A stretch of DNA of 6,410 nt. Origin: an uncultured Bacteroidia bacterium. GTDB lineage: Bacteria; Bacteroidota; Bacteroidia; Bacteroidales; UBA932. The translations under genes were made by a program, and so were the position numbers. The stretch spans positions 1-6,410 of the forward strand of contig CACXHG010000252.1 in the NCBI GenBank assembly GCA_902767355.1, written 5' to 3'. This document shows positions 5,324-6,410 of the stretch, in pieces. The notes below the pieces were generated by a model. That model made no database searches, had not been told where the DNA came from, and saw only the letters and a list, made by a program, of their open reading frames with translations. Position 1 is the first letter of the stretch, and each line of letters starts with the position of its first letter.

Positions 5324-6228
5324 TTCTGCCGGGTTTCGCTAACAAGTTTGATGAAAATGTCATTCATACGCGGGATCATCTTCTTGACGGAGATAATCTC
5401 ACATTCGCAGGCGGCCAATTCGCCCAGTACGGCATTGAAAGTGCAGCCTTCGGCCAGGTCGAGCACGGCCCGGTTGTGGTCGCGCAGCTGCTCGTGGCTG
5501 TTGAGGCTGAAGGTCTTGCCGGAGGCGTCGAGAGCGCCCTTGTAGAGGACCTCGACCTGATTGGTGCCGTAGCGCTCGCGCACGTCGTCGGTGGCGCCGG
5601 CTACCACCAGGTGGGACTTGTTGATCAGGGCGATATTGTCGCACAATTCTTCCACCGACTCCATATTGTGGGTAGAAAGGATTATGGTCGCGCCCTCGTC
5701 CTTGAGCTGCAGGATCTCGTTGCGTATGCTCTGGGCATTCACCGGGTCGAAACCGGAGAAAGGCTCGTCCAGAATCAGCAGCTTGGGCTTGTGCACCACG
5801 GTAGAGATGAACTGGACCTTCTGGGCCATGCCCTTGGAAAGCTCTTCCACCTTCTTGTCCCACCAGCTCTGTATCTTGAACTTGACAAACCACTTGCGCA
5901 GGGCATTTTCGGCCTCGGCCTTGCTAAGCCCCTTGAGGCGTGCAAGATACATCATCTGTTCGCCCACTTTCATCTTTTTGTAGAGGCCGCGTTCTTCGGG
6001 CAGATAGCCTATCTTGCGCACAAAGGCGTCGTCCACCGGTTTGCCGTCGAAATACACGCGGCCTTCGGAGGGGATGGTGATGCGGTTGATGATGCGTATC
6101 ATCGTGGTCTTGCCCGCGCCGTTGGGCCCCAGCAGGCCAAAAATCTGCCCGTCGGGAATCTGCAGCGAGACATTGTCCAGCGCAGTGAAGTCGCCGAACT
6201 TCTTGGTGATATTCTTACACTCCAACAT
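5320..6228 (-). CDS. ABC exporter ATP-binding protein (NatA/YhaQ-like)
   Basis: This 302-residue ATPase should power the permease encoded directly downstream. It shows Walker A GPNGAGKT at residues 34-41 and the family's GYLPEERGLY at 74-83, where Glu replaces the Q-loop glutamine. It also has the variant signature LSKGMAQK at 130-137, Walker B LLILDEP at 150-156 with catalytic E155, and the switch histidine H187 (STHNME). The EERGLY and LSKGM variants are normal for the NatA/YhaQ/DrrA-type subfamily and do not indicate inactivity. Residues after about 215 form the extra C-terminal domain seen in that subfamily (DUF4162-like). ATG at 6228 gives the usual N terminus MLECKNITKKFGDF. It lies 5 nt after the fumarase stop with no Shine-Dalgarno motif, and its TGA overlaps the permease ATG. 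Substrate unknown. Confidence 0.95.
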   Translation of the reverse strand: MLECKNITKKFGDFTALDNVSLQIPDGQIFGLLGPNGAGKTTMIRIINRITIPSEGRVYFDGKPVDDAFVRKIGYLPEERGLYKKMKVGEQMMYLARLKGLSKAEAENALRKWFVKFKIQSWWDKKVEELSKGMAQKVQFISTVVHKPKLLILDEPFSGFDPVNAQSIRNEILQLKDEGATIILSTHNMESVEELCDNIALINKSHLVVAGATDDVRERYGTNQVEVLYKGALDASGKTFSLNSHEQLRDHNRAVLDLAEGCTFNAVLGELAACECEIISVKKMIPRMNDIFIKLVSETRQK

Positions 6229-6233
6229 GGCTG

Positions 6234-6410
6234 TTACAGTTTGCCGGCAAAGAAGTCGTTGCCCTTGTCATCCACCAGGATGAAGGCAGGAAAATCCTCT
6301 ACCTGTATGCGCCAGATGGCCTCCATGCCCAGTTCGGGATATTCCACGCACTCTATGCTCTTTATATTGTTCATACTCAGCACGGCAGCCGGTCCGCCTA
6401 TGCTGCCCAG
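6234..6410 (-). CDS. Class I fumarate hydratase, C-terminal end (partial)
   Basis: The last 58 residues of a protein enter from the right edge and end at TAA (6236-6234). The sequence contains GSIGGPAAVLS, CVEYPELGMEAIW and VEDFPAFILVDDKGNDFF. This is the highly conserved C terminus of class I, [4Fe-4S]-dependent fumarases such as E. coli FumA and FumB, which interconvert fumarate and malate. The match is close enough that the assignment is secure despite the short piece. The cluster-binding cysteines lie outside the window, so activity cannot be judged, nor whether the protein is single-chain or has separate alpha and beta subunits. In Bacteroidota the enzyme serves the branch leading to fumarate reduction and succinate. 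The ABC ATPase gene starts 5 nt downstream, so the exporter genes are probably on the fumarase message. Confidence 0.93.
   Translation of the reverse strand: MGSIGGPAAVLSMNNIKSIECVEYPELGMEAIWRIQVEDFPAFILVDDKGNDFFAGKL

Noticed and set aside
4208..5545. Long plus-strand open frame (445 codons) opposite the permease gene
   Set aside because: The translation is unusually rich in His and Gln with no recognisable domain, and it lies antisense to a clear ABC-2 permease with membrane helices and family motifs. It is a shadow frame from codon bias.

Overview
The window looks like ordinary chromosome from a moderately GC-rich (roughly 55-60% by eye) member of the Bacteroidota, perhaps an Alistipes/Rikenellaceae-type gut Bacteroidales. 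The clues are the short RsmI without a C-terminal extension, a Bacteroides-style TAnnTTTG promoter motif, an A-rich start context instead of Shine-Dalgarno at rsmI, a split 5'-nucleotidase with a lipoprotein half, and a helix-hairpin-helix (HhH) protein of the type common in that phylum. The genus is an inference only.

Layout from left to right. Positions 1-63 (+) hold the last 20 codons of a protein resembling a sensor histidine kinase. It runs tail-to-tail into, and overlaps by 30 nt, a membrane-anchored protein with three HhH units (34-1044, -). That gene follows rsmI (1076-1753, -), the 16S rRNA ribose methyltransferase, with a 31-nt gap. A 52-nt AT-rich divergent intergenic region (1754-1805) separates rsmI from tdk, thymidine kinase (1806-2375, +). 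This gap carries two TAnnTTTG elements facing each other in a 28-bp dyad.

tdk ends 3 nt from the last gene of a compact minus-strand run. In transcription order that run is: class I fumarate hydratase (3' end only, 6410-6234), a NatA/YhaQ-type ABC ATPase (6228-5320), its NatB/YhaP-type permease (5323-3965), a lipoprotein with the 5'-nucleotidase C-terminal domain (3963-3208), and a periplasmic metallophosphoesterase half of the 5'-nucleotidase (3206-2379). The junctions are +5, -4 (ATGA overlap), +1 and +1 nt, so one polycistronic message with translational coupling is very likely.

Functionally, the two nucleotidase pieces should together dephosphorylate nucleotides in the periplasm. The convergent tdk gene rephosphorylates thymidine in the cytoplasm, so the centre of the window has a nucleotide-salvage theme. 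The ABC exporter's substrate cannot be told from sequence. I saw no tRNA, rRNA, CRISPR array, insertion sequence, phage gene or novel multi-gene defence system. The only non-coding stretch of any note is 1754-1805. The most interesting points are the dyad promoter region, the split and order-swapped nucleotidase, and an in-frame copy of the ribosome-binding site inside the HhH gene.
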